Below, one piece after another: positions 14,655 to 23,507 of a DNA stretch of 64,000 bases. This stretch comes from JASHPR01 sp963778075 (lineage in GTDB: Bacteria; Actinomycetota; Actinomycetes; Streptosporangiales; Streptosporangiaceae): positions 62,001-126,000 of the forward strand of contig CAVZTJ010000004.1 of NCBI GenBank assembly GCA_963778075.1, read 5' to 3'. The translations under genes were made by a program, and so were the position numbers. The stretch's first letter is position 1. Every line of letters starts with the position of its first letter. Below the pieces are notes generated by a model. It worked only from the letters and a program-made list of their open reading frames with translations, was not told where the DNA came from and made no database searches.

Positions 14655-16621
14655 GCTGAGGCACTCTGGCAAATAGGTGACGGGACCCGGCTGGCAGCCC
14701 CCGCAATGCCAGCCGGGTCCCGTTCGTCCGGGTCGGCACAGCCAGCCGGCGACGTCAGCGGCTGGAACGTCAGCATCGCCCGGCGGAAGACCGTCAGCGC
14801 CCAGCTGAAGACGGGTGACGGCCCCGAGACGGCGAGCTCGTAGGCTTGCGTCCCGGCCGACGTCGGGACGCTGACCAGCCACTGCAGGACATCGACGCGC
14901 TTTGTGCCGCCCTGCAGCCAGCTGAACCGCCACGCCGCGTCCGGCTGGCCCAGCAACGTTCCGGGCCTGATCGCGACGAGCCGGTACCCCGGGTACAGAT
15001 CCTGCCGGAGCGCCTGCACCTGCAGGTAAGCGGCTTCCCGCAGCGGCTCGGGATAGGTGAACGACTCCAGGCTGATCTCGATGTAGGCACGCCCAGATGG
15101 CGGTCGCAAGTAGCTGACGAGGCCTTGCGTGGTCAGCTGCCAGCGCGCTGGGACCGCCACCTTGAATCCGGCCGCCGTGCCGCTGCTGGCCGCCGTGACC
15201 TGGAACCACTGGTAACCGGCGGATGGGGCGCCGCCACCGCTGTTCGCGGAGCTGCTTCCCGATGCCGGGTTGTCGCCGCTGCCCAATGATGCCGTGCTCC
15301 GGCCACCGGTCCCGGTCCCCGTGCTTGCGGCGCCGTGCGCCGCCCGGCCGCCCGTCCCGCTGCCGTGGACCGCCGGCGCCGGCGGCGGGTCCGGGTCACT
15401 GGCCGCGCTCGGCGACCGCGGGTACACCGCGTAGCCGATGAAGGCGGCCGCTGCCATCGCGACCGCCAAGGCCGCGGCCACTAGGGCTCGCCCGGGCCCC
15501 CGTGACCGCGGTTGAGCAGGCCCGGCGGCCGGGGGGTTGGCCGCCGGGGGACTGGAGGCCGGGGGACTGGAGGCCGGGGGACTGGAGGCCGGGGGACTGG
15601 AGGCCGGGGGACTGAAGGCCGGGGGGCCAGAGGCCGGCGGACCGGGCAGGCCCGCCGCCACCGGCTGGTCCAGGAACTCGGGCAGGTCGGCCGACGCTGG
15701 CAGGTCGGCAGGCGGCGGCATCGGCGGGAACTCCCGGACATCGGCGAACGCGGGGTAGCCGGGCGCGGCGAAGCCACCGGGGAACGCCGGTTCGGAATAG
15801 GCCTGCGCGGCCGCGTCGTTCAGCAGCCTGGCGGTCGTGGCAACGTCGGGGCGCCGCGCCGGGTCGATCTGCAGCAGCGCGTCGATGACGGGGCCGAGCG
15901 GGCCTGCCGACGGGGCCCGCGGGGCGAGTTCGCTGGCCACCCCGGCGAAGATCGCAGCCGAACCGCCCGGCCGATCGAACGCGCCGCGGCCCTCCACCGC
16001 CGTATAGAGGGTGGCACCGAGTGACCACAGATCAGAGGCGGGAGTCGCCGCCTCGCCGCGTACCCGCTCGGGCGCGGTGTACCCCGGCGTCCCGAACACC
16101 ATCCCGACCTGGGTGAGCGCGGGATCGCCCGGATAGGTGGCGATGCCGAAGTCGGTCAGCTTCACGGCGTTGTCGGCGGCGACGAGCACGTTGCCCGGCT
16201 TGACGTCCCGGTGCAGCACGCCGGCCGCGTGCGCGCACTCCAGCGCGCTCAGCAGCTGCTGGCCGACCTGCGCCGCCTGAAGCGGCCGGAGCGGGCCGTC
16301 TTCGGCGATCAGCCCGTCGAGCGACCTCGCCTGGACGAGCTCCATCACGATCCAGGGACTGCCGTCGTCTTCGACCACGTCGAAGACCGTGACGACGCCC
16401 GGGTGGTTCAGCCGGGCCGCGGCCTTGGCCTCGCGCAGCGTCCGCTGGTAGACGCTGTCGTTGTCGGCGGCGGCCCGGACCTCCTTGACCGCGACCTCCC
16501 GGGCGAGCAGCTCATCCCTGCCGCGCCAGACGACCCCCATGGCCCCGCGGCCGATAGGCTCCTGCAGCCGGTAGCGCTCAGACACCAGGCGCCCTGCGGT
16601 GGCGGCCGTCGCGTTGTGCAT
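14585..16621 (-). CDS. PknB-type membrane Ser/Thr protein kinase
   Basis: This 678-residue protein has a kinase domain (about 14-270), a Pro/Ala/Ser-rich linker, one transmembrane helix (LVAAALAVAMAAAAFIGYAVY, near 390) and an extracellular domain. Kinase motifs are complete: GRGAMGVVW, AVKEV, HRDVKPGNV, TDFGIA, GTPGYTAPE, SDLWSLG. It should phosphorylate Ser/Thr on cytosolic targets in response to an external signal. ATG 16621 is chosen because the kinase lobe begins 15 residues later; a GTG at 16678 lacks a ribosome site. The last ~40 codons after FQPLTSP read through a strong terminator hairpin and into the antisense of the neighbour gene, so the natural stop may have been lost. A 15-bp repeat encodes SPPAS. 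Confidence 0.88.
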   Translation of the reverse strand: MHNATAATAGRLVSERYRLQEPIGRGAMGVVWRGRDELLAREVAVKEVRAAADNDSVYQRTLREAKAAARLNHPGVVTVFDVVEDDGSPWIVMELVQARSLDGLIAEDGPLRPLQAAQVGQQLLSALECAHAAGVLHRDVKPGNVLVAADNAVKLTDFGIATYPGDPALTQVGMVFGTPGYTAPERVRGEAATPASDLWSLGATLYTAVEGRGAFDRPGGSAAIFAGVASELAPRAPSAGPLGPVIDALLQIDPARRPDVATTARLLNDAAAQAYSEPAFPGGFAAPGYPAFADVREFPPMPPPADLPASADLPEFLDQPVAAGLPGPPASGPPAFSPPASSPPASSPPASSPPASSPPAANPPAAGPAQPRSRGPGRALVAAALAVAMAAAAFIGYAVYPRSPSAASDPDPPPAPAVHGSGTGGRAAHGAASTGTGTGGRSTASLGSGDNPASGSSSANSGGGAPSAGYQWFQVTAASSGTAAGFKVAVPARWQLTTQGLVSYLRPPSGRAYIEISLESFTYPEPLREAAYLQVQALRQDLYPGYRLVAIRPGTLLGQPDAAWRFSWLQGGTKRVDVLQWLVSVPTSAGTQAYELAVSGPSPVFSWALTVFRRAMLTFQPLTSPAGCADPDERDPAGIAGAASRVPSPICQSASAQYQPSASSCAHAPHGDPYRDLM
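14680..14723. terminator. 17-bp perfect hairpin between convergent genes
   Basis: Bases 14680-14696 pair perfectly with 14707-14723, with a 10-nt loop. It follows the transglycosylase stop by 25 bp and can act on both strands. Unusually, the kinase reading frame runs through it. Confidence 0.8.
15538..15620 (-). repeat. 15-bp in-frame tandem repeat (SPPAS) in the kinase linker
   Basis: About five copies of a 15-bp unit (GCCGGGGGACTGGAG on the + strand) encode consecutive SPPAS units of the juxtamembrane linker. Confidence 0.85.
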
Positions 16622-16680
16622 GGCCCGGACGCTATCGCCGTTCCCAGCGATAATCCTGTGAGCCAGTTGTGAGTTCACCC

Positions 16681-16701
16681 GCGGGGGGCTTCGCCCCCCG
16701 C
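16681..16701 (-). terminator. GC hairpin downstream of fumC
   Basis: GCGGGGGGC pairs with GCCCCCCGC around TTC, 33 bp past the fumC stop on its transcript. Almost the same palindrome occurs again near 51457-51482. Confidence 0.7.
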
Positions 16702-16733
16702 AATCCCCCGAAGACCCGCTCCGGGGAGCTCTG

Positions 16734-18136
16734 CTACTTCGTGCTCGGGCGGGTCATCGCCAGGACGTCGAGCGCGGTGTCTAGCTGCTCCTCGGTGAGA
16801 TCGCCCCGCTCGACGTGCCCGCGCGAGATCACCACTTCCCTGATCGTCTTGCCGGTTGCCAGCGCTTCGTGCGCGACAGCCGCGGCCGCCTCGTAGCCGA
16901 GGAACCGGTTCAGGGCGGTGACGATCGACGGCGAGGACTCAGCGAACCGCCGCATCCGCTCCACGTCGGCGACGATGCCGTCCACGCACCGGTCGGCGAG
17001 CAGCCGGGATGCCGAGGCCAGCAGCCTGATCGAGTCGAACAGGTTCTGGCCGATGACCGGCATCATCACGTTCAGCTCGAAGTTGCCGGCCGCGCCGCTG
17101 AACGCGACCGCCGCGTCGTTTCCGATTACCTGGGCGCAGACCTGGCAGACGGCCTCACAGATCACCGGGTTGACCTTCCCCGGCATGATCGACGAACCGG
17201 GCTGCAGGTCCGGGACCCGGATCTCAGCCAGCCCGGTCAGCGGTCCCGAGTTCATCAGCCGCAGATCGTTGCAGATCTTGTACTCCGAGACCGCGATCGA
17301 GCGGAGCACGCCGCTGGCCGCGACCAGCGCGTCCCGCGCCCCGGCTGCCTCGAAATGGTCACGGGCCTCGGTCAGCGGGAGGCTCATGTCCCCGGCCAGG
17401 TGGGCGATCACCGCGGCGGCGAACCCGCGTGGCGCGTTCAGCCCGGTGCCAACCGCGGTGCCGCCCAGCGGCAGCTCGCCGATGTCGGGCACGGTCTCGG
17501 CGATCCGCTCGGCGCCGTGCCGGACCGCCGCCGCGTACCCGCCGAACTCCTGGCCCAGCGTGACGGGCGTGGCGTCCATCAGGTGGGTCCGGCCGCTCTT
17601 GACCACGTCGGCGAACTCGGTCGCCTTGGCGCCCAGCGCCGCCGCCAGCCGGTCGAGCGCGAGCAGCAGCGACTGCTTGATCAGCCGCGCCGCGGCGATA
17701 TGGATGGCCGACGGGAACACGTCGTTGGACGACTGTGACGCGTTCACGTGATCGTTCGGGTGCACCGGCCTGCCCAGGCGCCTCGTGGCCAGGGTCGCGA
17801 TGACCTCGTTGGCGTTCATGTTCGACGAGGTCCCCGAGCCGGTCTGGAACACGTCGATCGGAAACTGGTCGTCGTAGTCGCCGCGCGCCACCTCGGCGGC
17901 CGCGTCGTGGATCGCCTCGGCCATGTCCGGCTCGAGCACGCCGAGCCTGCCGTTGACCGTCGCCGCCGCGCCCTTGATCGAGGCCAGCGCCCTTATCAGC
18001 TCCCGCGGCAGCCGTTCGCCTGACACCGGGAAGTTCTCCACGGCCCGCTGCGTGTTGGCGCCCCACAGGGCGTCCTCGGGCACGAGCACCTCGCCCATCG
18101 AGTCGTGCTCGCTGCGGAATCCCGGCTTCGCGTCGG

Positions 18137-18140
<4 letters not shown>
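16734..18140 (-). CDS. fumC: Class II fumarate hydratase
   Basis: This 468-residue enzyme interconverts fumarate and L-malate in the TCA cycle without an iron-sulfur cluster. Signatures of the fumarase/aspartase superfamily are intact: TGSGTSSNMNANEV, NDHVNASQSSNDVFPS, SGRTHLMDATPVTLGQE and the mobile catalytic loop GSSIMPGKVNPV. Length is normal for FumC homotetramers. ATG 18140 overlaps the stop of the class I fumarase gene as ATGA, so both are translated from one message. A longer open frame upstream is the antisense of nothing and lies inside the neighbour, so it is excluded. Ends in a GC hairpin. Confidence 0.95.
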
Positions 18141-19789
<1,649 letters not shown>

Positions 19790-19937
19790 GCGTCTCATCG
19801 TAGATCGGCGGTTGATGTGGCCGGGGGCGGCCGGCACGTCGCATGGGATGCGGGGACAGCCTGCATGTAGCCGGCGGTTCTGGGTAGCTGGGGGTCCGGA
19901 TCTGGCTCAGCCAGGAGTGGGGAAGCGAGGTTGCGAC

Positions 19938-20180
19938 ATGACGAGCGTTCCCGATGTCAATATAAACGGTGTCGATATGAGCGAGGCGGCACGGCAGCTG
20001 GAGCTGACGGTGCACGACGCGCAGGTGGCCTACGACTGCGTCGGCTTGGGGAACCTTGAGCGCGCGCACGAGCACGCGATCACCGCGCGCATCGCTGCCG
20101 ACTCTGCCGAGCACCTGCTGCGCGCCGCGCTGGAAGCGGGCGTGAGCGGCGAGGCCGCCAGCGAAGCCATCCTGGAGTAG
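19938..20180 (+). CDS. Small conserved hypothetical protein
   Basis: This 80-residue acidic protein is of unknown function. It is mostly helical (MSEAARQLELTVHDAQVAYD, HAITARIAADSAEHLLRAALEAG), with no cysteine pair or membrane segment. The N-terminal piece VPDVNINGVDM is extended. ATG 19938 has GAGG about 8 nt upstream. It is divergent from the fumarase operon, with about 150 bp between. I do not recognise the family. Confidence 0.6.
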   Translation: MTSVPDVNINGVDMSEAARQLELTVHDAQVAYDCVGLGNLERAHEHAITARIAADSAEHLLRAALEAGVSGEAASEAILE

Positions 20181-20214
20181 CCAGCCTGCCCTGGCGCTCT
20201 GCTATTTAGCCAGC

Positions 20215-20310
20215 TCACCTGGCCAGGCGGGGGAGCAGAAGGGTCGGCTCGTCCAGCACGAGCAGCCTAGGCGCGCTGACCAGGGCCTGGGCGGTCCGTC
20301 GGAGAGGCGT
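20215..20310 (-). pseudogene. Fragment of an ABC transporter ATPase (Walker B region)
   Basis: One minus-strand frame reads LRRTAQALVSAPRLLVLDEP and then T, matching the segment after the ABC signature through Walker B of ABC ATPases. It ends soon after at a TGA (20217-20215). The Walker A and signature parts are absent. It directly abuts the truncated MarR gene, so the two are probably joined by a deletion. Confidence 0.65.
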
Positions 20311-20626
20311 AGCAGCGCGGGCACGGCGCGAGCGTGCTGATCGTGTTCGGCGCTACCCGGAGTTCCACAGCAGCTTCGGCAACGGTAAGCCCGGGCCGCG
20401 CGGCGGCCAGCCGCAGCAACTCCGACTGGGCCGGCGGCAGCGGCTGTTGCGTCCGCGCCTGGCGGGCGGCACGGCGGGCGGTCCTGCGGATCACGCTGAT
20501 CGCGGTGAACAGCTCGGCGGCCGCGGCCTGGCCAGGCGGCAGGGTTTCGTCCGGGCCGGGCCGTTCGGGCTGAACCACGACCGGGGCGTGCTGTCCGCCG
20601 AGGTCACGGCCAGCAATATCGTTCAC
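20267..20626 (-). pseudogene. Truncated MarR-family regulator
   Basis: The frame from GTG 20626 encodes the N-terminal helix and most of the winged helix of a MarR regulator: ELFTAISVIRRTARRAARQ, SELLRLAAARPGLTVAEAA and the recognition helix RVAPNTISTL. MarR proteins continue with the wing and dimerisation helix (DRR.a.L.LT), but here the frame turns into unrelated residues (APCPRCYASP) where ABC-ATPase sequence begins in another frame. A partial DNA-binding domain without its wing is unlikely to work. A -10 element, TATAGT at 20639-20634, lies 7 nt before the GTG, so the original gene was probably leaderless. Confidence 0.6.
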
Positions 20627-20633
20627 AGAGCTA

Positions 20634-20639
20634 ACTATA
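20634..20639 (-). promoter_or_regulatory. -10 element of the MarR remnant (leaderless)
   Basis: TATAGT on the minus strand lies 7 nt before the GTG at 20626. It sits in the only AT-rich patch of this region. Confidence 0.55.
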
Positions 20640-20661
20640 TAATGCGTGCGCGCCTGCGCGA

Positions 20662-20709
20662 GTGGCGTCGCCACCGGCGGCATGCGCGCACACTCGAATG
20701 GCGTCGCCA
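20662..20709. promoter_or_regulatory. Two copies of a 12-13-bp palindrome upstream of the MarR promoter
   Basis: GTGGCGTCGCCAC (20662-20674) and TGGCGTCGCCA (20699-20709) are perfect palindromes with the same centre, spaced about 36 bp. The first overlaps where the -35 of the MarR promoter should be. They look like autoregulatory operators that outlived the regulator. Confidence 0.5.
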
Positions 20710-20718
20710 CGGGCTTTA

Positions 20719-21180
20719 TCAGCTACGGGTTTTGCCAGCCCGGATCATCTCCAGCGCCTGCCCCAGGCGGCGCTGCCGGGTCTGCTCCTGCTTGGCATCG
20801 GTGATCCAGCGCGCGTACTCCTTGCGGTGCGTGAACGCCATGCGATCGAAGGACGCCTTGGCTTCCGGGTCCGCGGCAAGCGCCGCCGCGAGCGCCTCGG
20901 GAACCTCAACCTCGCGCGGCGCCGTATCGAGTTCCACGGTCACGTCAACCTCGTCACCGGCCTCGGCGCCTGCGCCCCGGCGCACCTCCTTGCTCAGGCC
21001 CAGCAGGAACTCGCCGCCCATGCGGACCACGGCCGTGCGCCACGTATACCCGTTGACGGTCGCCACGACCGGGAATCTCTTGGCACCTTCGCCCACGGCC
21101 GCCACCTGGGCGTCGTCGAGGATCACGGCCGCTGCGGGACCACGGGGCTGCAGTTGCGTCTTGAAGTGGACTACTCCCAT
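20719..21180 (-). CDS. YdeI/OmdA and DUF1905-domain protein
   Basis: This 153-residue protein has a DUF1905 beta-barrel (about 1-95: VHFKTQLQPRG, VILDDAQVAAVG, FPVVATVNGYTWRTAVVRMGG, LGLSKEVRRGAGAEAGDEVD) and a short C-terminal bacteriocin-protection/OmdA helix pair (KASFDRMAFTHRKEYARWI, QRRLGQALEMIRAGK). The function of the family is not established; some members are named for OmpD association. ATG 21180 starts right at the domain. An in-frame upstream extension to 21252 overlaps the HTH gene end and is not supported. Confidence 0.85.
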   Translation of the reverse strand: MGVVHFKTQLQPRGPAAAVILDDAQVAAVGEGAKRFPVVATVNGYTWRTAVVRMGGEFLLGLSKEVRRGAGAEAGDEVDVTVELDTAPREVEVPEALAAALAADPEAKASFDRMAFTHRKEYARWITDAKQEQTRQRRLGQALEMIRAGKTRS

Positions 21181-21251
21181 GCACCCATCCTGGCCCAGCG
21201 GGGCCGGGCTGCCTCTACCAGCCGGGCTCGCGGTCACGCAGCGTTCTGGCA

Positions 21252-21488
21252 TCAGGCGCCCGTGATGTCATAGCTGAGCAGGTCGCCCGGCTGGCAGTCG
21301 AGCACTCCGCAGAGCCGCGTCAGGGTGCTGAACCGGATGGCCCTGGCGCGGCCGTTCTTCAGGATCGACAGGTTGACTACGCTGACGCCGACCCGTTCGG
21401 ATAGCTCGGTCAGGGTCATGCCCCGGTCGGCGAGGAGCTTGTCGAGGTGGATGGCGATGGCATGGTCATCCGGGGTCGTGGGCGGCAC
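21252..21488 (-). CDS. Small XRE-family regulator (YozG-like)
   Basis: This 78-residue protein is one Cro/CI helix-turn-helix domain: IHLDKLLADRGMTLTELSERVGVSVVNLSILKNGRARAIRFSTLTRLCGVLDCQPGDLL read in order across residues 14-72. The GTG start at 21488 overlaps the stop of the DUF2975 gene (TAGTG), with GAGGGG 8 nt upstream, so the two are coupled. This regulator plus DUF2975 membrane protein pair is a known recurring arrangement. The palindromes at 22185-22234, upstream of the pair, are its likely operators. Confidence 0.85.
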   Translation of the reverse strand: MPPTTPDDHAIAIHLDKLLADRGMTLTELSERVGVSVVNLSILKNGRARAIRFSTLTRLCGVLDCQPGDLLSYDITGA

Positions 21489-22174
21489 TACACCGTCCCC
21501 TCGAGATCGGCACGCATGCCGGCACTGACCCGCATGATGCGGGCGAAGATGATCAGGCCGAGGCCGAACCATTCCACCGGCCACGACCACCCCCAGAACG
21601 CGGGCCAGTGGAACCAGTCGACGTGCCAGGTGACCAGCAGGGTGAGCAGGTTCAGCTGGGCGAACCCTCCGGCCAGGCCGGCCACCACCCCGCCGGCCAG
21701 CAGCCACCAGCCAAGGGACAACACCAGCCGGGCGGCCTGGGCGGTGTACACCCCGTCACGGGCGACGGCACGCGCCAGCCGCATCACGAGGTAGAGCGTG
21801 CCGACCCGCAGCAGGCCAGCTGGCAGCAGGGTAACCGCGAAGGCCAGGGCCTGCCCGGCGGTGGGATGGGCGCTGCCCAGGATCGCGCCGTTCCAGCTGG
21901 CCTGCACGCCGGGGGCAAGGCCGGAATGAATGAGCGCGCTGCCAGTGTGCTGCAGCAATGGTGGCGCGATGGTCACCCAGACGCGCGGCGCCAGGCCGGG
22001 CTGAGAGTTCAGGGTGGGGCCGAACAGGACTCCGCTTCGGGTCAGGGCCAGGATCACCTGGAGCGAGATGAGGACCACGAAGAACCAGAACACCCAGGTG
22101 GTCGCCGTGGCGAGCCGGTCCAGGGTGGCGAGTCGTTGCAGCCGGCTGTGCGGCGCCGTTGTGGATGCGGACAT
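21488..22174 (-). CDS. DUF2975-family membrane protein
   Basis: This 228-residue protein has four predicted membrane helices: near residues 26-46 (TTWVFWFFVVLISLQVILAL), 110-132, 145-165 (VLSLGWWLLAGGVVAGLAGG) and 195-215 (FGLGLIIFARIMR). The long loop between helices 1 and 2 is outside or at the surface. The closing LGLIIFARIMRVSAGMRADLEGTV matches the DUF2975 end (lvlllla.if..g..lreE.dltI). Function is unknown. It is translationally coupled to the XRE gene, which probably senses or is controlled with it. Confidence 0.82.
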   Translation of the reverse strand: MSASTTAPHSRLQRLATLDRLATATTWVFWFFVVLISLQVILALTRSGVLFGPTLNSQPGLAPRVWVTIAPPLLQHTGSALIHSGLAPGVQASWNGAILGSAHPTAGQALAFAVTLLPAGLLRVGTLYLVMRLARAVARDGVYTAQAARLVLSLGWWLLAGGVVAGLAGGFAQLNLLTLLVTWHVDWFHWPAFWGWSWPVEWFGLGLIIFARIMRVSAGMRADLEGTV

Positions 22175-22184
22175 CGGAGGGCCT

Positions 22185-22234
22185 CGCTTATCGATTATCG
22201 TTAATATCGATAAGCGTAAACAACGAAAATCGTT
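22185..22234. promoter_or_regulatory. Palindromic AT-rich operator/promoter region of the DUF2975-XRE operon
   Basis: CGCTTATCGAT (22185-22195) is an exact inverted repeat of ATCGATAAGCG (22206-22216) with a 10-nt spacer TATCGTTAAT. A second palindrome AACGA-AAA-TCGTT lies at 22222-22234. Both share ATCGTT/ATCGAT core words. The stretch is strikingly AT-rich and lies 11-60 bp upstream of the DUF2975 start. Confidence 0.7.
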
Positions 22235-22273
22235 ATGGCAAGTCCCTCACCCGGCTACCTCAGCCAGCTGTGC

Positions 22274-22471
22274 TCACTGGTCACGCAGCCGCTCGCTGCG
22301 CCCCTGCAGCCTGTCAATCAACTCGGACGCCTGGGCCTTAGACAGGTTCTCTGGCACCTCTTCGCCCGCTTCGCGGGCCAGCGTGCGCAGGTAGGACTCC
22401 TGCGGCGCCGTCATAGGCTCATCGCCGGTCGTCCAGTCCTGCGGATCCTTCTCGAGCGGCCCGTGACTCAT
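22274..22471 (-). CDS. DUF3072-family small protein
   Basis: This 65-residue hydrophilic protein has the DUF3072 pattern: DPQDWTTGDEPMTAPQESYL, TLAREAGEEVPENLSKAQAS, ELIDRLQ. Function is unknown. ATG 22471 is set by AAGAGGAG 6 nt upstream; an earlier in-frame start would add an implausible arginine-rich tail. It is a single-gene unit between the DUF2975 operator and the aldo/keto reductase. Confidence 0.85.
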   Translation of the reverse strand: MSHGPLEKDPQDWTTGDEPMTAPQESYLRTLAREAGEEVPENLSKAQASELIDRLQGRSERLRDQ

Positions 22472-22609
22472 CGGCATCTCCTCTTGACGCATGAGCCGAC
22501 GCACTACCCGGGCCTGGGCGCGCCAATCCCTGATTCGAGAAATTAATCGAATGCGTGTTCCATGACGGCGCGGGACGCGAGTCACCCTAGACACGGGGAG
22601 GGAGTCAGC

Positions 22610-23500
22610 CTAGACAGATGCCAGGGCGTCCAGGGTAGCTGTGGTCGCGGGGTCGAGGTCCACCCGGGAGGCGGCCATGTTCTCCTCGAGGTGGGCGACG
22701 CTGGCCGTGCCGGGGATCAGCAGGATGCGCGGATCGTGGTGCAGCAGCCATGCCAGGCCGACCTGGGCGGGTGTGCATCCGAGCGACGTGGCCGCCGCGA
22801 CCACGGCAGGGTGCTCGGCGACTTTGGGCCTGCCGGGGAATCCCGAGCCGAGCGGGAAGTACGGAACCCACGCGATGTCGTGTTCCGCGCACAGCGCGAG
22901 CAGGCCCTCGCCGGAGCGGTCGAGAACGCTGTAGGTGTTCTGCACGCAGGCGACACCCGTGGGAAGCGCCTGGCGGAGCTGCTCCAGGCTGACGTTGCTG
23001 AGCCCGATCCCGCCGATCTTGCCCTCGTCGCGCAGCGCGGCCATCTCGGCAAGCTGACTGTCGAGGTCCACGAGCTGGTCGCCCTCGGCCTGGATCCCGG
23101 GCGGCCCGTCCAGCCGGCGCAGGTTGACCACGTCCACGCGGTCGACGCCCAGGCTTCGCAGGTTTGCCTCGACTCCGGCGCGCAGCTGCTCGGGTCGCTG
23201 GGCCGGGTGCAGTTTGCCATCGGGGTCCTCCTCGGCGCCGAGCTTGCTCACGAGGACCAGGCTGTCCGGGTACGGGCTGAGGGCGGCCCGGATCAGCTCG
23301 TTGGCCAGGCCCGCGCCGTAGAAGTGGGCGGTGTCGATGTGGTTGACGCCGAGCTCGGCCGCGCGGCGAAGCACCGAGATAGCCGTCTGCCTGGGCGGAG
23401 CGGTGAGCCCGCCCGGGCCGGAGAGCTGCATGGCCCCATAGCCCAGCCGGGCCACGGGCCGCGCGGCGAGGACGCCCATGCCGCCGTTGCTGTCGTTCAC
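22610..23500 (-). CDS. Aldo/keto reductase family oxidoreductase
   Basis: This 296-residue (alpha/beta)8-barrel NADPH oxidoreductase has LGYGAMQLSGPG, HIDTAHFYGAGLANELI (catalytic Asp and Tyr), LVLVSKLG (catalytic Lys) and the NADP-binding VGLAWLLHHDPRILLIPGTA. The usual catalytic histidine strand (Y.lH) is replaced by DVVNLRRLD, as in a subgroup of actinobacterial AKRs. It reduces aldehydes or ketones; the substrate is unknown. The GTG start at 23500 is 8 nt from the end of the MFS gene on the same strand, so it is probably the distal gene of that unit. Confidence 0.88.
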   Translation of the reverse strand: MNDSNGGMGVLAARPVARLGYGAMQLSGPGGLTAPPRQTAISVLRRAAELGVNHIDTAHFYGAGLANELIRAALSPYPDSLVLVSKLGAEEDPDGKLHPAQRPEQLRAGVEANLRSLGVDRVDVVNLRRLDGPPGIQAEGDQLVDLDSQLAEMAALRDEGKIGGIGLSNVSLEQLRQALPTGVACVQNTYSVLDRSGEGLLALCAEHDIAWVPYFPLGSGFPGRPKVAEHPAVVAAATSLGCTPAQVGLAWLLHHDPRILLIPGTASVAHLEENMAASRVDLDPATTATLDALASV

Positions 23501-23507
23501 CAGTCGA

